From NCBI RefSeq assembly GCF_009856625.1, contig NZ_CP047241.1:1364001-1428000 (forward strand): a stretch of DNA of 64,000 nt, given 5' to 3'. The position numbers and the translations under genes were made by a program. The stretch's first letter is position 1. Each line of letters begins with the position of its first letter. Source of the stretch: Aquitalea denitrificans. Its GTDB lineage: Bacteria > Pseudomonadota > Gammaproteobacteria > Burkholderiales > Chromobacteriaceae. Shown one piece after another: positions 8,803 through 17,867 of this stretch. Under the pieces are notes generated by a model. It was not told the DNA's origin and ran no database searches. It saw only the letters and a program-made list of their open reading frames with translations.

Positions 8803-10443
8803 TCACAGGATGGAGACAATGACTTTATAAATCACCATGCCCATGGCGATAAGCAGATAACCCCGCATCACCGCCATCCACAGCTTGTTGCGCTGTGACA
8901 GCTGCAAGGGCGGTAGTTGTTCCAGTGCCGGCATGCGCCATTCGTAGCGCTGCTTACGGTCCAGCTTGTGCGCCTTGTGATGCGCGTGTCCACCCGCTTC
9001 CATTTCTTCACGTGCATGCAGCACATTCACCGCAATGGCAATGACCAGTCCGACCACACTGCCGCCAATCAGGATGTCACTGATGACTTCGCCAGACATG
9101 TTGGGGAACACCACGGCGGCAGTCAGGATGATGGACAGCAGCACCAGCACCGCCACGATGATGGCCGACAGCAGATTGAAGAAGCGGCTATTCACCCACG
9201 GACCCAGTACATCCTTGTCATTGCACAGCAATAGCAGAAAGACGGTGGCGCTGGGCAGCAATACGCCGGCCAGGGTCTGCACGGCATTGGTCAGCAGGCC
9301 CAGCGGCACGCCCGGAATCAGCACCAGCGCCGCCGCCAGCACGATCAGGCCGCAGTACATGGCATAGAAACCCTTGGCGTCGCCCGGCTTGCGGTGCAGC
9401 GAATGCTTGAGGCTCAGCACATCGCCCAGTGCGTAGGCGGTGGACAGTGATACCGCCATGGCGCCGATGATGCTGGCGTCAATCAGGGCGATGGCGAACA
9501 GCGTGCCGGGCAGGCGGCCATAGTATTTGGCCAGGCCGTTGGCTACTGCACCGGCGTCCTGGAAGTGGCCGAACTCCGGATGGCCCATGAACACCTTGGC
9601 GGTGAAGGCAATCATCGCCACCGCACCAATCACTACCAGCGCAATGCCCAGCCACAAATCGGCGCGCTCGTAGGAGATGAAGCGCGGAGTGATGCGTTTG
9701 TCGATCAGGTAGCTTTGCTGGAAGAACAGCTGCCACGGTGCCACGGTGGTGCCGACAATGCCGATGATCAGCAGCATCACGTCGGCCAGTTTGCCGCCTG
9801 CCGGCATTTGCGGCAGCACGAAATCATGCGCCACCTGGGTCATCGGCGGGTGCACCATCACCAGAATGGGAACCAGCAACAGGCTGCCGGCCACCAGAAT
9901 CAGCGAAAAGCGCTCGAAGCGGCGGAAGTCACCGGTGCTGGCCGACAACATGATGAACACGGCTGCCAGGCCCACGCCGATGATTTTGGGCACGCCCAGA
10001 AAGTCCATCCCCAAGCTGATGCCGATGAATTCGGTGACGATGGTTAGCGCATTGAGCAGGAACAGGTCGATGGCGCTGAATGCTCCCCAGAACTTGCCAA
10101 AGCGTTCGAGGATCAACCGGGCATGGCCCACGCCGGTGACGGCACCCAGGCGCAGCACCATTTCCTGGTTCACGTACAGTACCGGAATCAGCAGCGCCAG
10201 CGTCCATAGCAGCGAAGTGCCGTAGTTTTGTCCGGCCTGGGCATAGGTGCTGAAGGCACCGGCGTCGTTGTCGCCCACCATCACGATGAGGCCGGGGCCG
10301 AGAATGGCCAGCAGGGTCTTGAATTTGGCCATCCAGCCATGGCGGGCATCGGTGTCGTTGTGACGGATAGTGCCCAGTGCGCCGCGGATGTCTCCGATGT
10401 GGGCGCTATCCAGTACGGCGGTACGGTTATCTTGTTTGGACAT
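8803..10443 (-). CDS. Nramp-related metal transporter, divergent motifs
   Basis: About 546 residues with 11-12 membrane helices and the LeuT-fold layout of Nramp proteins. In true Mn/Fe Nramps, helix 1 carries DPGN and helix 6 MPH. Here helix 1 reads MVGDNDAGAFSTYAQAG and helix 6 reads TTVAPWQLFFQQS, so the metal-binding Asn and Met are changed. That places it among the Nramp-like proteins whose substrate differs (Mg, Al or something else), and I do not assign one. The start ATG 10443 has GGGAG six bases upstream; the longer frame to 10485 lacks a ribosome site. It has a charged cytoplasmic segment near the C-terminus (EAGGHAHHKAHKLDRKQR). Confidence 0.85.
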   Translation of the reverse strand: MSKQDNRTAVLDSAHIGDIRGALGTIRHNDTDARHGWMAKFKTLLAILGPGLIVMVGDNDAGAFSTYAQAGQNYGTSLLWTLALLIPVLYVNQEMVLRLGAVTGVGHARLILERFGKFWGAFSAIDLFLLNALTIVTEFIGISLGMDFLGVPKIIGVGLAAVFIMLSASTGDFRRFERFSLILVAGSLLLVPILVMVHPPMTQVAHDFVLPQMPAGGKLADVMLLIIGIVGTTVAPWQLFFQQSYLIDKRITPRFISYERADLWLGIALVVIGAVAMIAFTAKVFMGHPEFGHFQDAGAVANGLAKYYGRLPGTLFAIALIDASIIGAMAVSLSTAYALGDVLSLKHSLHRKPGDAKGFYAMYCGLIVLAAALVLIPGVPLGLLTNAVQTLAGVLLPSATVFLLLLCNDKDVLGPWVNSRFFNLLSAIIVAVLVLLSIILTAAVVFPNMSGEVISDILIGGSVVGLVIAIAVNVLHAREEMEAGGHAHHKAHKLDRKQRYEWRMPALEQLPPLQLSQRNKLWMAVMRGYLLIAMGMVIYKVIVSIL

Positions 10444-11611
10444 GTGTTGCTCCCTGAAACTATTGCTGCAAAGGGTTTGCTGCACGGTCCGACGGCTCGG
10501 GTCTGCCTTTCAGGGGGTATGGATGTCTGCTCTCATGGCGGGCATGAAACGCGAGATATCCAGGCATCCTGCTGGTTTGTCGTGGCGAGGTCGGTGCAAC
10601 AAAATTTTTAATTGAGGCCGCAAGGGCCGGTGTTGCCGGGGAGGTCACATAGAGAGGGATGGCGCGTGGGGAGGGAATATCAATGCCGATAGGCCATCCT
10701 CATCGTACTGCTCGCCGTCATGGTGCTCTGTGCGACCGCGCTACTGGGGTAGGGGTCCATGTCTGTCCTTTCCTTGCCGTGGCAATGCGGGTTTGCTGGT
10801 AAAACGCTGTTGTCTGGATTGCTTGTGGCCAGGCTTATGTCTGCTTGCGCCCACGCAGGGCGATGCGCAGTCGGCAGCACAGCCAGCTCCACACGCTTTC
10901 ATCGCGGCAGGCGAATGTAAAGTGGTCCGGCAGTTGCCGGGCTTGTTTGTGTTCTGTAGACAGCAGCATTGCGTAGTGCATGATCAGGCTCCTGAAACGG
11001 GTCCGGACGCTGCCTGATGATGTCGCTTGCAGACGAATCAGGCAGTACCCGTGAAAAAAGATTTCATGGGCAAGCAAGGACATCGATCATTGTCTGATGG
11101 CATGGCGGCTCCTTTCCGTCTGTGGCCGGATCTGGCGCAGAGGCTGCCGAGTCAGCAAGGCAATGCGGCATCAGGCTGCAAGCGCAAGCAAGGCAGCAAG
11201 CCATGACTTGGCGACAGCGCAATGCTGCATGGGCAACTGGTAGGGCGGGGTGCACAGGGGTGAAACAAAGGGGGTGAAGCAGATGCGCACCATCTTGATC
11301 TGACAAGACGGCGGCGGGGGAATACGGCGCAGGTCTTACCGGATCAGCTCAAAACAGTTTGTTGATGACTGGGGCAGTCCAAGGCAGTAGACCTGAATTA
11401 AAAAGATGCGCGGATTCTAGTCCTCCGACTTTACCGGTGTCAATCATGCCCGCCGGCTTTTTTGCTATTGCAGCAAAAAAGTTCCCCCAGCCTGCTGAAA
11501 CAGACTGTTCTGCCATTTTTCGCCGGGCGTCCGACCCAGGCATAAGCACTGTGCCATACGCGCTTTAGCGGTAGAATCGGCGCTTCCCCACCTAGCAATA
11601 AAGGAAGCAGC
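10444..11611. other. 1.1-kb gap with no convincing gene
   Basis: No open frame here has both a ribosome site and recognisable content. A leftward frame at 10835-11083 (82 codons) ends in a cysteine/tryptophan/arginine-rich tail, and a 26-codon leftward frame at 10680-10760 has AAGGAAAGG upstream; both are weak. I looked for a manganese (yybP-ykoY), Mg (M-box) or NiCo riboswitch in front of the transporter and did not recognise one. A -10-like TAGAAT at 11572-11577 may belong to the ridA-type gene. Confidence 0.5.
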
Positions 11612-11959
11612 ATGAGCATCTATCGTCACAAGCAGGGCGCCCGTCTGGCCGAAGCCGCCGTATGCAACGGCATGATTTTCCTGGCCGGTCAGGTGCCGGA
11701 AAACACCGAAGCCGATGCCCAGGCGCAAACCGCCAATGTGCTGGGCCAGATCGACACCCTGCTGGCCGAATTGGGCTCGGACAAGAGCAAGATTCTGGAT
11801 GTCACCATTTTCCTGGCCAGCCTGGCCGACTACGATGCCATGAATGCTGCCTGGGACGCCTGGGTGCCGGCTGGCAATGTGCCGGCGCGTGCCACTGTGG
11901 AAGCCAAACTGGCCAACCCGGCATGGAAAGTGGAAATCAAGCTGGTGGCTGCCAGCTGA
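11612..11959 (+). CDS. RidA family protein (YjgF/YER057c/UK114)
   Basis: 115 residues covering the whole RidA fold. The family signature near the C-terminus, VPARATVEAKLANPAWKVEI, includes the Arg that in active RidA binds the imine substrate. These proteins hydrolyse reactive enamine/imine intermediates released by PLP enzymes; some subgroups lack that activity, and this one, with the short 'NPAWKVEI' ending, may be one of the Rid2/3-type relatives. It sits alone with its own terminator. AAGGAAG lies seven bases before the ATG. Confidence 0.9.
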   Translation: MSIYRHKQGARLAEAAVCNGMIFLAGQVPENTEADAQAQTANVLGQIDTLLAELGSDKSKILDVTIFLASLADYDAMNAAWDAWVPAGNVPARATVEAKLANPAWKVEIKLVAAS

Positions 11960-11976
11960 GCACACTACGGCTGAAC

Positions 11977-12008
11977 AAGAAAAAACCCGCTACGGCGGGT
12001 TTTTTCTT
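11977..12008. terminator. Bidirectional terminator
   Basis: AAGAAAAAACCCGC, loop TACG, GCGGGTTTTTTCTT: a long near-perfect inverted repeat between the convergent RidA and miaA genes. Confidence 0.85.
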
Positions 12009-12023
12009 GTGTGAGTCTGGTAC

Positions 12024-13001
12024 TCAGAAACTGCCTGTGTAGCGCAATGTATCCGCCACCGGCTTGCCGGTGATGAAATCGCTACAGGCCTGCAGCACGC
12101 TATCAGTCAGGTCGGCGCGCTGCGCGCTGACCGGCAGCACCGGCAGGCTGCGCATCCATGTGAGCTGGCGCTTGCACAACTGGCGGGTTGCGGCCACGCC
12201 GCGTTCGATGAATTCCGCCTCACTACATAGCCCGTCCAGATAGTCCCATGCCTGGCGATAACCCACGCAGCGCATGGAGGGCAGGTCGGGCGTGAGCGTC
12301 GGGTAGTCCTGACGTAGGCGGCGAACCTCAGAGAGAAAGTCTTGCTGCAGCATCAGCTCGAAACGCTGGGCAATACGCTGGTGCAGCCAGCTACGCTCTT
12401 CCGGCACCAGTGCCAGCGGCAGACAGTTAAAGTCGGCGGCGGCTTCCTTGCCGCGGGCAATCAGGCTGGACATGGTCTGGCCGCTGAGCAGGCAGATTTC
12501 CAGCGCACGGTGAATGCGCTGCGCGTCATTGGGGTTGAGGCGGGCGGCGGTGTCCGGGTCCAGCACGGCCAGTCTGGCATGCATGGCGGGCCAGCCGATG
12601 CGGCCGGCTTCGGCATCCAGTTCGGCGCGCAGGGCCGGGTCGGCTTGCGGCAGGTCGGACAAGCCTTCCAGCAGCGCCTTGTAGTACAGCATGGTGCCGC
12701 CCACCAGCAGCGGCATATTGCCGCGCGCACGGATTTCGACGATCAGCCGGTTGGCATCGGCATGAAACTGCGCAGCGGAATAGGTCTCCAGCGGGCTGAT
12801 GATGTCAATCAGATGGTGCGGACAGACAGCCATTTCGTCTGGTGTGGGTTTGGCGCTGCCGATATCCATGCCGCGATACACCAGGGCCGAATCCACGCTG
12901 ATGATTTCCACCGGGAAATGGCGGGCCAGCGCCAGCGCGAGGCCGGTCTTGCCGGAAGCGGTGGGGCCCATCAACAGAATGGCATCGGGTGTGAGTGACA
13001 T
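12024..13001 (-). CDS. miaA: tRNA dimethylallyltransferase MiaA
   Basis: 325 residues. MiaA transfers dimethylallyl from DMAPP to A37 of tRNAs reading UNN codons. The P-loop GPTASGKT is at residues 12-19, followed by the substrate-site segment DSALVYRGMDIGSAKP and by the family motifs LVGGTMLYYKALLEGL and PSMRCVGYRQAW. I chose ATG 13001 (MSLTPD), which places the P-loop normally; the frame extends to 13046 without conserved sequence. It is the last gene of a leftward run mutL-tdk-sbcB-miaA. In many bacteria miaA directly follows mutL, so tdk and sbcB look interposed here. Confidence 0.96.
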   Translation of the reverse strand: MSLTPDAILLMGPTASGKTGLALALARHFPVEIISVDSALVYRGMDIGSAKPTPDEMAVCPHHLIDIISPLETYSAAQFHADANRLIVEIRARGNMPLLVGGTMLYYKALLEGLSDLPQADPALRAELDAEAGRIGWPAMHARLAVLDPDTAARLNPNDAQRIHRALEICLLSGQTMSSLIARGKEAAADFNCLPLALVPEERSWLHQRIAQRFELMLQQDFLSEVRRLRQDYPTLTPDLPSMRCVGYRQAWDYLDGLCSEAEFIERGVAATRQLCKRQLTWMRSLPVLPVSAQRADLTDSVLQACSDFITGKPVADTLRYTGSF

Positions 13002-13071
13002 GGTGTGGTCTTTGTACTGGCAGGGTCTGGGGCGGGATTGTCGCACAGCTGCATCCGCCCCGGAACCGCTT

Positions 13072-14499
13072 TTACGGCTGTGGCGCCAGCAGGCCGGCGG
13101 CGTAGCTGTCCAGCTGTTGCAGGATGTCCTGCTGGGCCGGTGTCAGCTCGCGCTCGCGCACGGCGGCCATTTCCTGCTGGAACTGCGCCAGGTTGCGCCC
13201 GCCCACGCCATCCTGCAGCTTGTGCTGGCACCAGCCGCGCCAGCGCTGGCTTTCTTCATCTGACAGGCTGGTGGGGAAGTTGCGTGCGCGGTAACGGAAC
13301 AGCAATTCACCCAGTTGGGCGTCTTCGAAAAAGGCCATCTCGCCCGTCAGTTGGGCGGCGGATTTCAGTCGCAGCTTGTTCAGCACCTTGCGGTCGTTAT
13401 TGCTGACAAAGCCGCCGTACAGGTTTTCGTCCACATCGCGCGGCTCGCCCGCTTCGCGGCGATACACCTGCCGCCAGGTGTGGGTGAGGTCGGGCAGGGC
13501 GGCGGCGCTGGCAGCATGCTGTTGTATCTGCACCATGTCCACGCCCCAGTGCGCTGCCCGGTCTGCGCCCAGTACCTTGAGGTTGGCCACGACAAAGGGC
13601 GATTTGTTGATGTGGATGGTCTTGAGCGGCAGCCGCGTCATGCCTTCCGGCAGCTCTTCGGTGCGGGTGTAGATGCGCTGGCGGATGTCGTCGGCACTCA
13701 GGCCGCGCAGCATGGCCGGGTCGAAGGCCAGGTCCCATACAATCACTTCATTGCTGTTGGTGGGGTGCTGGGCCAGCGGCCAGACAATCGCCAGATTGCC
13801 GCGCTCGGCACCGTACATGCCGGAGATGTGCAGCAGCGGCTGCGGTTTGTGCAGGTTCAGTTGTGCCTTCACCGCGTCTTTCTTGCGCAGGCTGAGGTAA
13901 TAGTCGAACAGCTTGGGCTGCTTTTGCCTGATCAGCCGCGCCAGGGCAATGGTGGCGCGTACATCGGACAGCGCGTCGTGGGCGGCTTCGTGCAGCAGGC
14001 CATTGGCGGCGGACAGGTGTTCCAGTTTGAAACTGGGGCGGCCGTCTTCGTGTTGTGGCCATTCAATGCCTTCCGGACGCAGCGCATAGGTGGCGCGCAC
14101 CAGGTCCAGAATGTCCCAGCGGCCGCATTGGTTCTGCCATTCGCGGGCATAGGGGTCGATCAGGTTGCGCCAGAACAGAAAGCGGCTGACTTCATCGTCA
14201 AAGCGCAGTGTGTTGTAGCCCACGCCGATGGTGCCGGGGGCGGCCAGTTCGCGTTCGATCACCGCGGCGAACTCATGCTCGGCTACCCCGTGTTGCAGGC
14301 AGTGCTGCGGGGTGATGCCGGTGAGCAGGCAGGCTTCCGGCGCGGGCAGGTAGTCTGGCGCGGGCTGGCAGTACAGCATTACGGGTTCGCCGATTTCGTT
14401 CAGCTCGGCATCGGTACGTACCCCGGCAAATTGCGAGGGGCGGTCCTGGCGCGGCACGGCGCCGAAGGTTTCATAGTCGTGCCAGAAGAATGTATGCAT
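13072..14499 (-). CDS. sbcB: Exodeoxyribonuclease I
   Basis: 475 residues, the usual length of ExoI, a processive 3'-5' single-strand DNA exonuclease acting in mismatch repair and recombination. The DEDD-type active site is visible in WHDYETFG (Asp, Glu), in GYNTLRFDDEVSR, and in AHDALSDVRATIALARL near residue 180. The SH3-like and C-terminal helical domains follow (FRYRARNFP, RWRGWCQHKL). It lies 78 bp downstream of tdk and 70 bp upstream of miaA, all leftward. Confidence 0.95.
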   Translation of the reverse strand: MHTFFWHDYETFGAVPRQDRPSQFAGVRTDAELNEIGEPVMLYCQPAPDYLPAPEACLLTGITPQHCLQHGVAEHEFAAVIERELAAPGTIGVGYNTLRFDDEVSRFLFWRNLIDPYAREWQNQCGRWDILDLVRATYALRPEGIEWPQHEDGRPSFKLEHLSAANGLLHEAAHDALSDVRATIALARLIRQKQPKLFDYYLSLRKKDAVKAQLNLHKPQPLLHISGMYGAERGNLAIVWPLAQHPTNSNEVIVWDLAFDPAMLRGLSADDIRQRIYTRTEELPEGMTRLPLKTIHINKSPFVVANLKVLGADRAAHWGVDMVQIQQHAASAAALPDLTHTWRQVYRREAGEPRDVDENLYGGFVSNNDRKVLNKLRLKSAAQLTGEMAFFEDAQLGELLFRYRARNFPTSLSDEESQRWRGWCQHKLQDGVGGRNLAQFQQEMAAVRERELTPAQQDILQQLDSYAAGLLAPQP

Positions 14500-14577
14500 G
14501 GCGGTAGCGTCATGGTTGAACGAGGCGGAGGCTGGCAGTCTGGGGCAAGGCTGCCGGGCTGCGCAAGGGCCGGCGGG

Positions 14578-15132
14578 TCAGCCCTGATGGAAGCAGCGGC
14601 CGCACACAGCACGATAGCGCGCCTCGCCGCCTATCTCCACTTGCGGGCCCTGTACCACACGGCTGCCATCGGCATTGATGCGGATATGCATGGTGGCTTT
14701 CTTGCCGCAGGCACAGATGGTCTTGATTTCTTCAATCTCTTCGGCGCGGGTCAGCAGCCAGGTGGACCCGGCAAAGGGGTGGCCCTGAAAATCCACCCGC
14801 AGGCCAAAGCAGATCACCGGGATATTGCGGGTGTGGGCCAGCCGGTGCAGCTGGCAGACCTGATCCGGCGTCAGGAATTGCGCTTCGTCCAGCAAGATGC
14901 AGCTGATGCCGGCCCAATCCAGTGACAAAAAGTCGGTATCACTGGCGAAGGTGTGGGCCTGACGCTGGATGCCCAGCCGGGAGGAAATCATGCCCACGCC
15001 AAAGCGGTCGTCGATGGCGGCGGTATACAGGGCGACCTGTTTGCCCATGGTTTCGTAGTTGTTGGCGATCTGCAGCAACTGGGTGCTCTTGCCGCTGTTC
15101 ATGGCGGCGTAGCGGAAAAACAGTTTGGCCAT
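14578..15132 (-). CDS. tdk: Thymidine kinase (type II)
   Basis: 184 residues. It phosphorylates thymidine with ATP. The P-loop is at the very start (YAAMNSGKSTQLLQ), the DEAQF catalytic/Walker-B segment is in CILLDEAQFLTP, and a structural zinc site is formed by CACGKK and CGRC. ATG 15132 gives the standard short N-terminus (MAKLFF); the frame extends upstream to 15237 over unconserved sequence that overlaps the mutL 3' end. It follows mutL by 29 bp. Confidence 0.95.
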   Translation of the reverse strand: MAKLFFRYAAMNSGKSTQLLQIANNYETMGKQVALYTAAIDDRFGVGMISSRLGIQRQAHTFASDTDFLSLDWAGISCILLDEAQFLTPDQVCQLHRLAHTRNIPVICFGLRVDFQGHPFAGSTWLLTRAEEIEEIKTICACGKKATMHIRINADGSRVVQGPQVEIGGEARYRAVCGRCFHQG

Positions 15133-15161
15133 ACGTGTTCTGTCTTGTGGTCCGGTGTGGT

Positions 15162-17063
15162 TCAGCGCCCGCGCATGAACAGATTGTCCAGGTCTTTCAT
15201 GCTCAGGCGCGACCAGGTGGGGCGGCCATGATTGCACTGGTTGGAGCGTTCGGTGTTTTCCATGTCGCGCAGCAGCGCGTTCATTTCGGTCAGCGTCAGC
15301 TGGCGATTGGCGCGCACCGCGCCGTGGCAGGCCATGGTGGCCAGCAGCTCGTTACGCCGTTCGGTCAGCACCTGGCTGAGGCCGAATTCGCGCACATCCT
15401 TCAGCATGGCACGGGCCAGATCCACCGGGTTGCCATCCTGCAGCCATACCGGTACACCGCGCACGGCAATTTGGGTGGGAGACAGCGGGGCCAGTTCCAC
15501 CCCCAGTTGCTTCATCTGTTCGCCATGTTCATGCACGGTGGCCACTTCCATGCGGTCGGCGGCAAACGACACCGGCAGCAGCAGCGGCTGCATCGGAATG
15601 GTGTCAGCCTCCAGCGCGGTTTTCAGCCGTTCGTACACAATGCGTTCGTGGGCGGCATGCATGTCCACCACGATCAACCCGTCTTCGCACTGGCTGAGGA
15701 TGTAGACCCCGTGCAACTGGGCCAGGGCAAAGCCCAGCGGCGGAATGCCCTCGCTGGCTTGCGGCAGGGCTTGCAGCTGGGTTGGCGACAACATGGCGGG
15801 CAGGGGGCTGGCTGGGGCTGGCGCTTCCTCGGCCAGGCGACGGCTTTCTTCTTCGCGCAGGCCGCCGAACATCTTGTCGTAAGTGCCAATGGCCTCGCGT
15901 GCCACATGCAGCGGCATGCTTTGCTGCTGGTAGCTGAAGGGCCGCACCGGGGTGTGGCTGCTGCCGCCAGTTGCCGTTGCCGGACTGCGCGGCGGAAACA
16001 GAGTGGCTTGCGGCTCGCTGACATTGGCGCTGGTGTTGATGTCACCCTGCGCCGGTGCCGGACTGCTGCTACCGGCGGTGGTGGCAGCCAGTGCCTTGTT
16101 GATGCTGTGAAACAGAAACTGGTGGATGGCCTGGCTTTCGCGAAAGCGTACTTCGATCTTGGTGGGGTGGACATTCACGTCCACGCCGGCCGGGTCCATC
16201 GACAGGAACAGCGCATACACCGGGTGGCGCTCGTGATGCAGCACATCACGGTAAGCCTGACGCAGCGCGTGCTGGGCGGTCTTGTCGCGCACAAAGCGGC
16301 CATTCACATAAAAATACTGTGCGTCGCGGCTGGCCTTGGAATAGGTGGGCGAGCCGACAAAGCCGTTCAGCGTCATGCTGCCGGCAGCGGTTTCCACCGT
16401 GATGGCTTCGGCAATGAAATCCTTGCCCAGTAGCGCCCCTACCCGCGCTTGCATGTCTTGCGCCGGCAAGCGCCAGATCACCTTGCCATTGTGGCGCAGC
16501 ATGAACTCCACCTGCGGATGGGCCAGTGCAATGCGCTCGAAGGTGGCTTCGCAGTGGGCGTATTCGGTGTTTTCACTCTTGAGGAATTTGCGCCGCGCCG
16601 GGGTGTTGAAGTACAGGTCCACCACTTCCACGCTGGTGCCGGGCGCGTGCGCGGCGGGCTCTACCGGATGCAGTGCGCCGTCAATGGCGATGATCTGGTG
16701 GGCGTGCTCGGCAGCGTGCGGGCGGCTGGTGAGGGTGAGGCGCGAGACGGAGGCCACGCTGGCCAGCCCTTCACCGCGAAAGCCCAGCGTGCCTACCTGT
16801 TCCAGGTCGTCCAGCGAGGCAATCTTGCTGGTGGCATGGCGGTCCAGCGCCAGCGGCAAATCATCGGCTGCAATGCCGCCGCCGTTGTCGGTGACGCGGA
16901 TCAGCTTGATGCCGCCCTGGGCCAGATCGACGGTGATCTTGCTGGCACCGGCATCCAGGCTGTTTTCCAGCATTTCCTTCAGGGCAGAGGCGGGGCGTTC
17001 CACCACTTCGCCAGCGGCTATCTGGTTGACCAGATGGTCAGGGAGCTTGTGAATGCGTTTCAT
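15162..17063 (-). CDS. mutL: DNA mismatch repair protein MutL
   Basis: 633 residues. The GHKL ATPase is at the N-terminus (AAGEVVERPASALKEMLENS, DNGGGI, GFRGEGLAS). After a Ser/Pro/Ala-rich linker (about residues 320-430) comes the dimerisation/endonuclease domain. That domain has DMHAAHERIVYE, matching the DMHAAAERVNYE metal-binding motif of Neisseria MutL, and a C-terminal CNHGRPTW zinc motif. It is therefore probably a nicking MutL, as in bacteria without MutH (family knowledge plus inference). ATG 17063 gives the canonical MKRIHKLPDHLVNQIAAGEV start. Confidence 0.97.
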   Translation of the reverse strand: MKRIHKLPDHLVNQIAAGEVVERPASALKEMLENSLDAGASKITVDLAQGGIKLIRVTDNGGGIAADDLPLALDRHATSKIASLDDLEQVGTLGFRGEGLASVASVSRLTLTSRPHAAEHAHQIIAIDGALHPVEPAAHAPGTSVEVVDLYFNTPARRKFLKSENTEYAHCEATFERIALAHPQVEFMLRHNGKVIWRLPAQDMQARVGALLGKDFIAEAITVETAAGSMTLNGFVGSPTYSKASRDAQYFYVNGRFVRDKTAQHALRQAYRDVLHHERHPVYALFLSMDPAGVDVNVHPTKIEVRFRESQAIHQFLFHSINKALAATTAGSSSPAPAQGDINTSANVSEPQATLFPPRSPATATGGSSHTPVRPFSYQQQSMPLHVAREAIGTYDKMFGGLREEESRRLAEEAPAPASPLPAMLSPTQLQALPQASEGIPPLGFALAQLHGVYILSQCEDGLIVVDMHAAHERIVYERLKTALEADTIPMQPLLLPVSFAADRMEVATVHEHGEQMKQLGVELAPLSPTQIAVRGVPVWLQDGNPVDLARAMLKDVREFGLSQVLTERRNELLATMACHGAVRANRQLTLTEMNALLRDMENTERSNQCNHGRPTWSRLSMKDLDNLFMRGR

Positions 17064-17141
17064 AGGCCGTCGATGATAATGCCGGACTGGCAGGAAGGGT
17101 AGGGCAATGCTCCCGCCGCTGCGGGCGGGAGCGGGCAAGGC

Positions 17142-17786
17142 TTACTGGCGCTGTGCGGCGCGCTTGTGCCGCCAGAATTCAATGATGGCAGGCAGGAAGG
17201 AAACAAAGATGATGCCGAAGATCAGCAGTTCCAGGTTCTTGCGCACGAAGGGCAGGTTGCCAAAGAAGTAACCTGCGTAGCAGAAACCCGCCACCCACAG
17301 CACCGCACCGGCCAGGTTGTACACGGTGAACTGGCGATAGCCCATGCTGCCGATGCCAGCCACAAACGGGGCAAAGGTGCGGATGATGGGCACGAAACGG
17401 GTGAAGATGATGGTCTTGCCGCCATGACGGTCGTAAAAGGCGTGGGTTTTGGCCAGGTATTCCGGCTTGATCAGCCGCGGGAAGCGTTGCAGCAGCCGTG
17501 CACCCAGCAGTTTGCCGATGGTGTAGTTGACGGTATTGCCCAGGATGCCGGCCACGGTCAGCAGCAGCACCAGCATGTGCACATCCATCTTGCCCATGGC
17601 GGCCAGCGCACCCGCGACGAACAGCAGCGAGTCGCCCGGCAGGAAGGGCGTTACCACCAAGCCGGTTTCGCAAAAGATGATCAGGAACAGGATGGCGTAG
17701 ATCCAGACGCCGTACTGAGCCACCAGCTGGGCCAGATGGACGTCGATGTGCAGGATGAAGTCGAGCAGAAAAGTGATGGCTTCCAT
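17142..17786 (-). CDS. DedA family inner-membrane protein
   Basis: 214 residues, with about five hydrophobic segments. The DedA hallmark GDSLLFVAGALAAMG and the basic-acidic motif FTRFVPIIRTFAPFVAGIGSM are present. DedA proteins are now linked to flipping undecaprenyl phosphate or phospholipid across the inner membrane and to membrane homeostasis. The gene is leftward between secF (terminator between) and mutL (78 bp ahead), so it may start the dedA-mutL-tdk-sbcB-miaA run. Confidence 0.92.
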   Translation of the reverse strand: MEAITFLLDFILHIDVHLAQLVAQYGVWIYAILFLIIFCETGLVVTPFLPGDSLLFVAGALAAMGKMDVHMLVLLLTVAGILGNTVNYTIGKLLGARLLQRFPRLIKPEYLAKTHAFYDRHGGKTIIFTRFVPIIRTFAPFVAGIGSMGYRQFTVYNLAGAVLWVAGFCYAGYFFGNLPFVRKNLELLIFGIIFVSFLPAIIEFWRHKRAAQRQ

Positions 17787-17815
17787 GGGGACACCGGTTT
17801 GGTCTGTGGAGGATG

Positions 17816-17841
17816 AAAAACTGGCCGGACAAGCCGGCCAG
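17816..17841 (-). terminator. Terminator of the tgt-yajC-secDF operon
   Basis: CTGGCCGG / CCGGCCAG stem (17821-17841) with an A run on the left that becomes the U tail for leftward transcripts, 27 bases after the secF stop. Confidence 0.75.
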
Positions 17842-17867
17842 TCATTACAGCAGATGCAGGGTCAGGC

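Noticed and set aside
10444..10640. Metal-sensing riboswitch upstream of the Nramp-like gene
   Set aside because: I could not find the conserved cores of yybP-ykoY, M-box or NiCo motifs.
14922..16433. 503-codon rightward frame
   Set aside because: Antisense shadow of mutL.
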